The translations under genes were made by a program, and so were the position numbers. From Allopusillimonas soli (GTDB lineage: Bacteria; Pseudomonadota; Gammaproteobacteria; Burkholderiales; Burkholderiaceae_B), in assembly GCF_004153445.1 (NCBI RefSeq), contig NZ_SDQC01000001.1, positions 1 to 64,000 of the forward strand: a stretch of DNA of 64,000 bases. Direction: 5' to 3'. The notes under the pieces are model-generated. The model did no database searches. It saw only the letters and a program-made list of their open reading frames with translations, and was not told the DNA's origin. Shown in pieces: positions 1 to 7,581 of this stretch (positions are counted from its first letter, which is position 1; every line of letters starts with the position of its first letter).

Positions 1-54
1 GGTCTCGCGCAGGATCCGGACGATCTGCTCATCGTTGTATCGCGTCTTCTTCAT
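1..54 (-). CDS. IS3-family transposase OrfA, N-terminal 18 codons only
   Basis: The ATG is at 54 with a GAGAGG ribosome site just upstream. The visible residues MKKTRYNDEQIVRILRET match the N-terminal helix-turn-helix start that is typical of OrfA proteins of the IS3 family, where residues of the type KKxRYxxEQIVxILRE are common. OrfA is the DNA-binding part of the transposase and is normally joined to the OrfB catalytic part by frameshifting. The rest lies outside the window. Confidence 0.65.
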   Translation of the reverse strand, partial: MKKTRYNDEQIVRILRET

Positions 55-121
55 GTGCCTCTCGCTATCGAAGAGGCCATTGTCTCAAGTTACCTTGGAT
101 CGAAAAAGCCAGGACAGGTCA
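1..121 (-). mobile_element. End of an IS3-family insertion sequence, cut by window edge
   Basis: The minus strand carries the start of a transposase OrfA and, about 70 bases upstream of it, an element end beginning TGACCTGTCC at 121. Ends that start with TGA are usual in the IS3 family. Only this tip is in the window, so the subgroup and the intactness of the element cannot be judged. No target duplication can be checked because the other end is missing. It marks the left border of the low-GC accessory block. Confidence 0.6.
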
Positions 122-374
122 CTAATCAGCTCTGAAACGGCGATATACCACCTATATTTCCACAGGAGGAGGTTGGCTGTATTTGACGGCGTTCATAGAT
201 CTGCTTAGCCGACAATAGTGGGATGGAGCATGAGGCTCCGTATGCAGATCAGCTTGGTGAAAGACGCTATGGCCATGGGCCGCATAGCCCCCGAACTAAG
301 AGCTACAAAATTCAGGGGCAACATCAATCATATATGCCACTGCATGCTCTGAACTAAGGCATATATCCAACGCC

Positions 375-394
375 AATATCACCCTCTTGATATT
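375..394. promoter_or_regulatory. Palindromic operator upstream of the Bug receptor
   Basis: AATATCA (375-381), six bases, TGATATT (388-394): a perfect palindrome. The core ATATCA-N6-TGATAT recurs with the same spacing at 9042-9059, in front of the opposite-strand catabolic operon. Its centre is about 58 bases upstream of the predicted start of transcription, which suits an activator. The IclR protein encoded at 1464-2327 is the obvious candidate to bind it; that is inference. Confidence 0.5.
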
Positions 395-407
395 ACGAGC
401 CATATCC

Positions 408-436
408 TTGACCCTGTAAGACGCGGCTAGGATACT
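408..436 (+). promoter_or_regulatory. Sigma70 promoter of the Bug receptor gene
   Basis: TTGACC (408-413), a 17-base spacer and GATACT (431-436), giving 5/6 and 4/6 matches to the consensus. Transcription would start near 443, about 22 bases before the ATG at 465. Confidence 0.5.
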
Positions 437-460
437 ACCCTCCATCACAAATGGAGGTAG
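435..460. repeat. Inverted repeat including the Shine-Dalgarno of the Bug gene
   Basis: CTACCCTCCAT (435-445) and ATGGAGGTAG (451-460) pair over ten bases with one bulged C and a CACAA loop. The right arm contains the GGAGG ribosome site (453-457). If transcription starts upstream of 435 this would be an RNA hairpin hiding the ribosome site. If it starts at about 443, only a short CCAT/ATGG pairing remains and the repeat is better read as a DNA operator. Confidence 0.4.
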
Positions 461-464
461 GCAA

Positions 465-1433
465 ATGCGCTTTCTTAAACATGCAGTACTTTTATCAACT
501 CTTGCTTATGTCGCATATGTACCTGCATCGTATGCTGCAGATGATTATCCCAGCCAAAGTATACGCATGATAGTGCCTTATACGCCGGGGGGAGGTGCCG
601 ATACATTGGGCCGTTTGGTTGCCGACAAAATGGCAGAGGATCTAGGCCAAGCAATCGTTGTAGAAAACAAGCCCGGGGCAAACACGATGCTTGCAACGGA
701 TTATGTGGCTGGCCAGAAGAATGACGGCTATACGCTTCTATATGCCTCCAGCTCATTCACGATCAATCCCCACGTATATAAGACGCAATACAATCCAGAG
801 ACATCCTTTGAGCCCGTAGCGATTCTGTCCGAAATTCCGCTGGTCATGATCACGTATAAGGACTCGCCACTTAAATCGGTAAGTGATCTGCTAGCAGCAG
901 CTAAAGCCAAACCAGGTGCTATTTCTTTTGGGTCATATGGTGCGGGAAGTGCGGCTCACCTTGGAGGAGCACTGTTTGAAACCCTGAGCGGCGTTAAACT
1001 CCTACACGTCCCTTATAAAGGAAGTGCACCCGCCGTAAACGATTTGCTCGGGAAGCATGTCGACATTGCGATAGTCAGCCTCACTGCGGCATTACCCTTG
1101 ATGAAAGCTGGCGAGCTAAGGGCGCTTGGAATTTTTGATGGTGAACGCCTAAAGTCTCTGCCTGATGTCCCGACAGTGAGCGAAACAGTGCCTCATTGCG
1201 TGACTGTAGGCTGGAATGGAATCCTTGCGCCAAAGGGAACAAGTTCTGCCGTTATTAAAAGAGTCAATAAAGCAGCTAACTATGCTTTGACAACTCCGTT
1301 GCTTGTAGAGCATTTTGCTGGTCAAGGCCTGGAACCCAAGCCAAGAACGCCCGAAGCGTTCGCGAAAATCATCCATGATGATAATGAGCGTTGGGAACGC
1401 GTTGTCAAGGAAGCACAGATTAAGCTCCAGTGA
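465..1433 (+). CDS. Bug/TctC-family tripartite tricarboxylate transporter substrate-binding protein
   Basis: 322 residues, a normal length for the family. A Sec signal peptide covers residues 1-24 with likely cleavage after ASYA. The mature protein begins with the family hallmark DYPSQSIRMIVPYTPGGGAD, whose glycine-rich loop contacts carboxylate ligands in solved Bug structures. It would bind an organic acid in the periplasm. TctA and TctB membrane partners are not in the window, which is common for Bug genes in Alcaligenaceae. The start at 465 has GGAGG seven bases upstream. It converges on the iclR gene, and its promoter shares a palindrome with the catabolic operon at 2393-8924, so the ligand is probably that operon's substrate (inference). 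Confidence 0.9.
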   Translation: MRFLKHAVLLSTLAYVAYVPASYAADDYPSQSIRMIVPYTPGGGADTLGRLVADKMAEDLGQAIVVENKPGANTMLATDYVAGQKNDGYTLLYASSSFTINPHVYKTQYNPETSFEPVAILSEIPLVMITYKDSPLKSVSDLLAAAKAKPGAISFGSYGAGSAAHLGGALFETLSGVKLLHVPYKGSAPAVNDLLGKHVDIAIVSLTAALPLMKAGELRALGIFDGERLKSLPDVPTVSETVPHCVTVGWNGILAPKGTSSAVIKRVNKAANYALTTPLLVEHFAGQGLEPKPRTPEAFAKIIHDDNERWERVVKEAQIKLQ

Positions 1434-1444
1434 TCTCGTGACAA

Positions 1445-1489
1445 AGCCCTACTGGACGGGAGGTTAAAGTTTCCCCACCGAGTAGGGCT
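1445..1489. terminator. Possible bidirectional hairpin between convergent Bug and iclR genes
   Basis: AGCCCTACT (1445-1453) and AGTAGGGCT (1481-1489) form a perfect nine-base stem with a 27-base loop. It lies directly after the Bug stop codon and overlaps the last codons of iclR. There is no clear run of T on either side, so termination is uncertain. Confidence 0.3.
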
Positions 1490-2327
1490 GCCCCACTGGC
1501 GGCATCCACGAACGGCTAATGTCGTTTGCGATGCGCTCGGGATTGAAATGCTCCGCGAGTTCGGAAAGCAAGATTTTCTGTATATGTTCTTTAACCTGCG
1601 AGAACTCCCGCGCATGAACCCCTACTCCGATTGCCAGCGGAACACCGGCCACATCGACTGGGACACGCGTTGCAATGACAGAAGAACCCGGCGTCACATT
1701 TTCCTCGCTATAAGCAAAACCGGTACTGCGACAAATAGCGATTTCCTCAAGTAGCTTCTCTATATCAACAGGAGGAGCCAGAGAGACATCCATGGCATTT
1801 GCATTTCGCGCAATCCTGGAGATCTCTTGATCATTCATAGCACTTAAGAGCACCTTCCCGACCGCCGCGCGACAAATCGGGCGCATCAAGCCCGGCTTCA
1901 ATCCAACACGAGAAGATCGAGCTGAAACAATGTGCATATACTGGGCATAAAGCCCATTACGTATCGCAAGCAACACTACATGTCCTGTAATTTTGGCCAG
2001 GCTTTCCATTAGCTGGAGGAAACTACCCTCATGAAACAAGCGATTATGCATCCACATGCCGAGAAACGTAACGCGAACCGTTGGGTAGAAAGTCCGGTTG
2101 TGCCGATCATGGATCAAGTAGCCAAGATTATGAAGGCCATGCAACAACACTGATGTACTGGACTGAGGGTACCCGAGTTTGAGCGATATCTCATTAACAG
2201 TAAGTGGGCACTGCTCAACAGCGAAAAGCTCTAGAATCTCCAATCCCCGGTGGACAACACCCACCGACTTTCCATATGGTTCATTCGGAATGTAGGAAGT
2301 TAACGCAAAATCATCAGATGAGCACAT
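1464..2327 (-). CDS. IclR-family transcriptional regulator
   Basis: 287 residues. A winged helix-turn-helix lies at about residues 22-80 (GVVHRGLEILELFAV, then the recognition region around GYPQSSTSVLLHGLHNLGYL), followed by the IclR effector-binding GAF-like domain (about 95-265, with ISRIARNANAMDV and GFAYSEENVTPGSSVIATRV). IclR proteins bind short palindromes as dimers or tetramers and respond to small organic acids. The gene is last in the minus-strand catabolic cluster, 65 bases after the CoA-transferase, and convergent with the Bug gene. It is the most likely reader of the ATATCA-N6-TGATAT palindromes in front of both units. The exact start is uncertain. Confidence 0.9.
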   Translation of the reverse strand: MCSSDDFALTSYIPNEPYGKSVGVVHRGLEILELFAVEQCPLTVNEISLKLGYPQSSTSVLLHGLHNLGYLIHDRHNRTFYPTVRVTFLGMWMHNRLFHEGSFLQLMESLAKITGHVVLLAIRNGLYAQYMHIVSARSSRVGLKPGLMRPICRAAVGKVLLSAMNDQEISRIARNANAMDVSLAPPVDIEKLLEEIAICRSTGFAYSEENVTPGSSVIATRVPVDVAGVPLAIGVGVHAREFSQVKEHIQKILLSELAEHFNPERIANDISRSWMPPVGQPYSVGKL

Positions 2328-2392
2328 TTCGAAGCCTCGTATGCGCCGTTATGGAATCGTTGCCGGAAATTTTCAACGAACAGCAGTGAGCC

Positions 2393-3538
2393 TTAACACT
2401 TTAAGTATGCTTCTAGAACGCGCTCTGTGTCGACGCCAAGGGAAGGCGCCGGTGAACGGTAAGATGGCCGCTCCTTGTCAAAACGTATAGGCAAACCAAC
2501 GTGCTGCCGCCCCTGGCTCTCTTGAATTATACCGAGCTGTCGCGCATGCTCATCATTCACCAACTGCTCTACATTTTGCACTGGCGCGTTCGGGATAGAA
2601 GCCTCATCAAGAATTCTGGCCAAGGCTTCCCTCTCGTGTGAGGCGGTGAACTCCTCGATAACAGGTAGCAGCAGGTGTTGATTCAGTACCCGCTGACCAT
2701 TGGAAGAAAACCGCGGATCACCAGCCAATTCAGGCCGGCCTATAACATCGCAAAGCGACTTAAACAGCCTGTCGTTTCCTGCGGCGATAACCAGCCAACC
2801 CGTTTTGGTGCAAAACGCCTGATAAGGAACGATGCCAGCCGCACCGGAGCCATGAGGCGACTGCGATCCGCCTCCCATGAGATAACGAGATATTGGCGTG
2901 GCCATCCAGGCTACAGCCGTTTCAAACAGGGAGGTGTCAACACGGCAACCCTGCCCGGATTCCTTACGTGAAAGTAACGATGCAAGGATTCCTATCGCCG
3001 ACCACATACCGGCCCCCATATCCACCATGGAAACGCCAACACGCACGGGGGGTCGTTCGGAAGACTCCCCGGTTACGCTCATGACTCCACAATATGCCTG
3101 CATTAGGGGATCGTATCCTGGCTTACGCGACATGTGCCCGCCAAGGCCAAATGCGCCCAGCTCACAATAGATCAATGCCGGTTTTTCTGCCGTAAGTGTA
3201 TCTGCACCCAGACCGAGCTTGCCGGCCGCTCCCGACCGTAAATTGCATATAACAACATCAGCACGCTCGATTATGAGGGCCTTAAGAGCGTCCCTCTCTC
3301 GCTCGTTCGCCAGATTTACGGCCACGCTGGCCTTGTTGCGATTGAACGCACTGAAATGGGGACCCATGTCACCGGCAAAAGGCGGCCCCCATGCACGTGC
3401 GGAATCGCCGCCCGCAGGGTTTTCCACCTTGATGACCTCAGCCCCCAGCTCTGCCAGAATTAATCCAGCATATGGTGCGGCAACGCTGTGGCCGATTTCA
3501 ACAACAACATAGCCGGCTAAAGGCTGAGTAGAAGACAT
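2393..3538 (-). CDS. Class III (CaiB/BaiF) CoA-transferase
   Basis: 381 residues from the preferred ATG at 3538, which has AAGGA nine bases upstream; an ATG at 3559 lacks a ribosome site. Family features are clear: an N-terminal GAEVIKVENPAGGDSAR segment, the NKASVAVNL strand and GYDPLMQA, whose aspartate is the nucleophile that forms the acyl anhydride in formyl-CoA transferase. It would move CoA from a donor such as succinyl-CoA to a carboxylic acid in the cytoplasm. It follows the CitE-like gene closely, so in the pathway it most likely activates the acid that the hydratase and lyase then process. Substrate cannot be read from sequence. Confidence 0.9.
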   Translation of the reverse strand: MSSTQPLAGYVVVEIGHSVAAPYAGLILAELGAEVIKVENPAGGDSARAWGPPFAGDMGPHFSAFNRNKASVAVNLANERERDALKALIIERADVVICNLRSGAAGKLGLGADTLTAEKPALIYCELGAFGLGGHMSRKPGYDPLMQAYCGVMSVTGESSERPPVRVGVSMVDMGAGMWSAIGILASLLSRKESGQGCRVDTSLFETAVAWMATPISRYLMGGGSQSPHGSGAAGIVPYQAFCTKTGWLVIAAGNDRLFKSLCDVIGRPELAGDPRFSSNGQRVLNQHLLLPVIEEFTASHEREALARILDEASIPNAPVQNVEQLVNDEHARQLGIIQESQGRQHVGLPIRFDKERPSYRSPAPSLGVDTERVLEAYLKC

Positions 3539-3566
3539 CGGAAGCAATCCTTTTTCCATTCATTTA

Positions 3567-4457
3567 TCAAGACACGTTCTTTTGGGCATCCAATTGAGCG
3601 AGAAGGCGCCGCGCCCGCAAAACAACTGGACGATCAATCATTCGCCCGTCAAGCGCTGTCGCACCATCTCCCTTTTGCTCGGCACTCTCGTATGCCTCGA
3701 CGATACGCCGGGCCTGATCAACCTGAGCAGCACCGGGACTAAATGCCTGATTCAATAGCGGCACCTGCTTGGGGTGTACGCAAGTCGCTCCCGAAAATCC
3801 TAAGCTTCGTGAACGGGAAACCATACGGATATATGCCGAGTCGTCATTGCCAATGCCTGCAACACTAGCAAGCACACCAATGGGTAAAATGCCTGCAGCG
3901 CGGGCCGCCAGGACCCCTAACATCTTTGGCACATACAAGGCATCTGCTGTAGGCTCCGCGTCCAATTCCGTCGCGAGGTCCTCCCCGCCGACCGCCAGGC
4001 CTACGAGGCGATCGTCCGCACTTGCGATTGCGTTAATGCGTGTCATCCCGTCAGCGGTTTCGACAAGTGCCAATAGCCGTGTATGCCCAACCCGCATACC
4101 CAAATCCATTTCGCGAGAGGCAATCACTTCGGAAATGAGTTGAATGTGCTCAGGACCTTTCGTCTTGGGTACAACAAGAGCCGATACATCGGGAGAAACC
4201 GCACACCATATGTCCTGCACCGCAAGCTCCAACTCGCGATTGATTCGAACCAATACGTCTGCGCCCGAGGATTTGATGCGAACGGCCGCCGGCTGCCAAA
4301 GCGTGCGAGCGCGCTGCTTCTCGGATAGTGCTACTGAGTCCTCAAGGTCAAGGATGACTGCGTCAGCACCGCGCTCATGTGCTTTCTCAAGAAAGCGCAC
4401 GGAATTGGCGGGACAGAACATTAGTGATCGCCACAGGGGAAGTATGCGCTCATCCAT
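3567..4457 (-). CDS. HpcH/HpaI-CitE family CoA ester lyase (citramalyl/malyl-CoA lyase type)
   Basis: 296 residues from the ATG at 4457, which overlaps the end of the upstream hydratase gene by eight bases; a longer reading to 4517 adds a basic segment unlike the family. Conserved elements: RSLMFCPANSVRFLEKA, ILDLEDSVAL (metal site), VPKTKGPEHI, ALVETADGM and GGEDLATEL. The fold is a TIM barrel using magnesium. Members cleave citramalyl-CoA to acetyl-CoA and pyruvate, or malyl-CoA to acetyl-CoA and glyoxylate. Coupling to a hydratase and a CoA-transferase favours a citramalyl-CoA type reaction, by analogy with itaconate and mesaconate degradation. The exact substrate is inferred. Confidence 0.85.
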   Translation of the reverse strand: MDERILPLWRSLMFCPANSVRFLEKAHERGADAVILDLEDSVALSEKQRARTLWQPAAVRIKSSGADVLVRINRELELAVQDIWCAVSPDVSALVVPKTKGPEHIQLISEVIASREMDLGMRVGHTRLLALVETADGMTRINAIASADDRLVGLAVGGEDLATELDAEPTADALYVPKMLGVLAARAAGILPIGVLASVAGIGNDDSAYIRMVSRSRSLGFSGATCVHPKQVPLLNQAFSPGAAQVDQARRIVEAYESAEQKGDGATALDGRMIDRPVVLRARRLLAQLDAQKNVS

Positions 4458-5343
4458 TTCCAATGCTCCGCTTCTCAAAGAAAAGTTCTGCCGTCGCCGC
4501 TGTCGCGCCCGACCCACTGCGAGCCAGGGCTTTTATTGCCATACCGTCTTCAACGGGCTGTAGTGCAGTACCACCCAACTGGATTTTTTCGCCCATGAAC
4601 ATTGGACTGGAAAGGCGTGCCTTTATTCTCGTCAGAAACATGTCCTGACACTGGTTTAACGCCGCCCCAATGAGTAGGTGCAAAGTCAGGGCCCCATTAA
4701 CGACACAGGTGGGATAGCCTTCCTTATCACGGGCATAATCGCAATCGTAATGTATGCGATGCCCGTTCCATGTCAATGCGCTGTAGCGATAGAGCAGCAC
4801 AGGATCGATAATATGCTCTTCCGACCAAGCGGCATCAAGGCCGGGCGTACCCCCTGCTGCGACGACAGACGATTTCTCCGAAGCCGAAGCAGTGCTGGCC
4901 GATTTATAAACTACATTCTGCAACTCAACCAAAGCAGTGCGCCCGTCCTCCTTTTTCACTGTGTGCTTTATCTGCAGAAATACCAGCTTGCCCGAACGCC
5001 CTTCTTTAGGCGTAATAGACGCAATTTCCGATATCTTGTGCGCCTGCTCACCCACTACCAAGGGATGGAAAAATTCAACATCACGTCCCACGAACATGCG
5101 TCGCGGTAGCGGAATGGGAGGAAAAAAATCCCCCTTACGCGGATGCCCGTCATGTCCAATTTCGGATGCCCGGGCATTGGGTGTAAAGAACATTGAATAC
5201 CAATGTGGCGGCAGCGCATCGCCTCGACTGAAAGAGCCTGGATCCATGTCAACCATTGCTGCTGCGCGACGCACTAGAGTAAGCCCTATTTCATCCTCGG
5301 TAATTTGCTGCCTGCCTATCCAGTCGTAAATATTATCCTGCAT
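4450..5343 (-). CDS. MaoC/FAS1-like dehydratase (mesaconyl- or itaconyl-CoA hydratase type)
   Basis: 297 residues with two hot-dog halves. The N-terminal half (residues 1-150, including PIPLPRRMFVGRDVEFFHPL) is the FAS1-like dehydratase domain seen in mesaconyl-C4-CoA hydratases. The C-terminal half contains a hydratase-like stretch around SALTWNGHRIHYDCDYA followed by EGYPTCVVNG, matching the R-hydratase active-site region. It would add water to an unsaturated dicarboxylyl-CoA in the cytoplasm. GAGG lies nine bases before the ATG at 5343. The stop overlaps the start of the CitE-like lyase, which is strong evidence that the two enzymes act in sequence. Confidence 0.85.
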   Translation of the reverse strand: MQDNIYDWIGRQQITEDEIGLTLVRRAAAMVDMDPGSFSRGDALPPHWYSMFFTPNARASEIGHDGHPRKGDFFPPIPLPRRMFVGRDVEFFHPLVVGEQAHKISEIASITPKEGRSGKLVFLQIKHTVKKEDGRTALVELQNVVYKSASTASASEKSSVVAAGGTPGLDAAWSEEHIIDPVLLYRYSALTWNGHRIHYDCDYARDKEGYPTCVVNGALTLHLLIGAALNQCQDMFLTRIKARLSSPMFMGEKIQLGGTALQPVEDGMAIKALARSGSGATAATAELFFEKRSIGNG

Positions 5344-5417
5344 GTGAATTGGCCTCTACTACAGTAATGTGCGGTCTCAGCACTACAAGTTTTTAGAAAT
5401 AGATGTCATGAAGAAAG

Positions 5418-6617
5418 CTAGTATGAGCGTGGCAAGCCCAGTGTATGCTGGGCTATATTTGCCAGGATCAAATTAGTTGAGACGGGAGCGATGCGTGCCA
5501 AACGCGCTTCACGCCATTTGCGCTCAATGTGATATTCCCGTGCAAAACCAAAGCCGCCATGAGTTTGCATGCATGCCTCTGCTGCGTTCCACAGGCACTC
5601 TGCGGCTAGGTAGCGCGCCATATTTGCCTGAGCACCACAAGGAAGATTTTGCTCAAATAATGCGGTCGCCCGGCGAATCATCATGTCTACCGCATCGGCC
5701 TGGATGCGGGCCTGCGCCAATGGGAACTGTATTCCCTGGTTGGATCCGATCGGCCGACCGAACACCACCCGCTCATTCGCATATTGTGTAGCCGCATTCA
5801 GAAACCATCTTGTCGAGCCAAGGGCTTCGGCTGCCGTGATCATGCGCTCTGCATTCATTCCGTCGAGAATGTATCGAAAGCCCCGCCCTTCCTCGCCAAC
5901 CAGTGCATCGGATGGCACCTCAAGATTATCAAAGAAAACCTCTGTTGCATGATGGTTCACCATGGCCTTAATAGGCCTGATTTCCAGCCCCTTCCCCAAG
6001 CAAGCCTTGATATCGATAAGGAAAGTGGAAATCCCATCGACACGCTTTGGAACGTCTGATGCTGGTGTCGTTCTTGCCAGAACCAGCATCAAATCCGAAT
6101 GCTGCGCGCGCGACGTCCACACTTTCTGCCCATTAATTACGTATCCAGCATCAGTGCGGGTTGCGCGTGTCCTGAGCTGCGTCGTATCCGATCCCGTTGT
6201 TGGCTCGGTCACGCCAAAGGCTTGCAACCTTAGCTTGCCGGATGCAATGTCAGGCAAATATTTACGTTTCTGTTCGTCGTTACCATGCCGAAGTACGGTA
6301 CCCATGATATACATTTGAGCATGTCCGGCCGCTGCATGGCAGCCTGCAGCACATACCTCTTCCATGATCACGGCAGCTGCCCTTAATGGCAAGCCGGATC
6401 CCCCATACTCTTCCGGAATAAGCGCTGCGAGAAAGCCCGCCTGGGTCATAGCATCGATGAACTCCGTAGGATAGGCCTCCACTTCGTCCTTACTGGACCA
6501 GTACTCATTTGGAAAATCCGCACAAACGCGCTGAACCGATTCACGGATGTCTTTGTAGTCTTCACCGATGTCCATGAGTACTGCATCGTTTGTGTTGAAT
6601 GTTTCTTTTGACGCCAT
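5418..6617 (-). CDS. Acyl-CoA dehydrogenase, FAD-dependent
   Basis: 399 residues with the normal three-domain layout: helical N-terminus with LIPEEYGGSGLPL, the central FAD/acyl region with GVTEPTTGSDTTQLRT and VINGQKVWTSRAQHSDL, and a C-terminal helical domain with QTHGGFGFAREYHIERKWREAR. It oxidises a saturated acyl-CoA to the 2-enoyl form and passes electrons to ETF. At the place where most members carry YEGT with the catalytic glutamate, this protein has IAPVSTN, so the base must sit elsewhere, as known for isovaleryl-CoA dehydrogenase. In this operon it could convert a methylsuccinyl-CoA-like substrate to the substrate of the hydratase (inference). Confidence 0.9.
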   Translation of the reverse strand: MASKETFNTNDAVLMDIGEDYKDIRESVQRVCADFPNEYWSSKDEVEAYPTEFIDAMTQAGFLAALIPEEYGGSGLPLRAAAVIMEEVCAAGCHAAAGHAQMYIMGTVLRHGNDEQKRKYLPDIASGKLRLQAFGVTEPTTGSDTTQLRTRATRTDAGYVINGQKVWTSRAQHSDLMLVLARTTPASDVPKRVDGISTFLIDIKACLGKGLEIRPIKAMVNHHATEVFFDNLEVPSDALVGEEGRGFRYILDGMNAERMITAAEALGSTRWFLNAATQYANERVVFGRPIGSNQGIQFPLAQARIQADAVDMMIRRATALFEQNLPCGAQANMARYLAAECLWNAAEACMQTHGGFGFAREYHIERKWREARLARIAPVSTNLILANIAQHTLGLPRSY

Positions 6618-6720
6618 ATTTATTAACCTGAAATTTGTTTACTTAATAGGAGCTTGATCGCTTGCTTCCATTGGCAAGGATAAGAACGAAATAGCGGATA
6701 CGGAAGGTCAGTGCTTCTCG

Positions 6721-7581
6721 CTATGACAGAATTTCTTTGATAATCCGGTTCGTCAGTCGTCCCACCCGGGACACTTCCACCGATACCCGATCTCCTTGCT
6801 TCATGAAGAGGGGCGGGTTCCGTTTAAATCCCACCCCGCCCGGCGTTCCGGTCACAATCACATCGCCAGGAAGCAGTTCCGTGAAAGTCGATATATACGC
6901 AATCAATTCGGGGATGGGAAATATCAGCATGCTGGTATCCGCCTGCTGCACCACAACATCATTGAGCGTTGTTTTAAGCTCAATGATTTCATTCTCATCG
7001 AACAGGCCGATGCCAACCAGCGACGGTCCAAATGCACCTGTTGCAGGAAAATTCTTTCCAGGCCCCCACTGCGTGGCATGCGCCTGCCAATCACGTACAG
7101 ATGCGTCGTTGTAGGCCGATATGCCGAATATGTGGGACCACGCATGTTCAGGCTTGATACGCCGCCCTCGTCTTCCGATGACCAGCGCGATCTCTCCCTC
7201 GAAATCGAAGCTGTCTGATTCAGCTGGGCAGATTAAGGGTTGCCCGTGTCCCACCTGCGACTGGGGGAGGCGCAGGAAAATTGTGGGATGAGGAGTCCGT
7301 TCACGAACAGCCTCAATACGATGCGCTTCATAGTTGAGCCCGATACAGAAAATTCGCGCGGGATCTGGTATCACGGGCAGGTAGGAGACGATCGCAGACA
7401 TTGGAAGATCTGCTTGTTTCCCGGATGCTTGCTCCAGTATGTCACTGGCGCCCACGGTACGCAGGGCGTGCCCCAGCTCATGAATGTTCATGCGGCCTGA
7501 CAGATCTACTATGCCGTCATCTCCGCACACGGCGCAGAATGCAGATTCACTATGCACATTGGTATAACTGATCAACCGCAT
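6721..7581 (-). CDS. Fumarylacetoacetate hydrolase (FAH) family protein
   Basis: 286 residues from the ATG at 7581, preceded at a good distance by GGAG; an in-frame ATG at 7593 adds MEWT. The start overlaps the end of the MmgE/PrpD gene by ten bases. Family features: FCIGLNYEAHRIEA, DFEGEIALVIGRRGR (metal-binding glutamates), YNDASVRDWQ, and the C-terminal GDVIVTGTPGGVGF. Family members hydrolyse or decarboxylate acylpyruvates or hydrate 2-keto-4-pentenoates with a divalent metal. Its role here is not clear: it may handle a 2-oxo acid arising in the pathway. It is followed by a 103-base gap before the acyl-CoA dehydrogenase gene. Confidence 0.9.
   Translation of the reverse strand: MRLISYTNVHSESAFCAVCGDDGIVDLSGRMNIHELGHALRTVGASDILEQASGKQADLPMSAIVSYLPVIPDPARIFCIGLNYEAHRIEAVRERTPHPTIFLRLPQSQVGHGQPLICPAESDSFDFEGEIALVIGRRGRRIKPEHAWSHIFGISAYNDASVRDWQAHATQWGPGKNFPATGAFGPSLVGIGLFDENEIIELKTTLNDVVVQQADTSMLIFPIPELIAYISTFTELLPGDVIVTGTPGGVGFKRNPPLFMKQGDRVSVEVSRVGRLTNRIIKEILS

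Larger units (their letters stand above)
122..464. other. Intergenic region between IS end and Bug receptor
   Basis: 343 bases with no convincing gene. It holds several inverted repeats: ATATATGCC (330-338) with GGCATATAT (358-366), the operator-like palindrome at 375-394, a sigma70 promoter at 408-436 and an inverted repeat at 435-460 that includes the ribosome binding site of the next gene. The density of palindromes suggests a regulated promoter region. Bases 122-329 show nothing recognisable. Confidence 0.5.
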
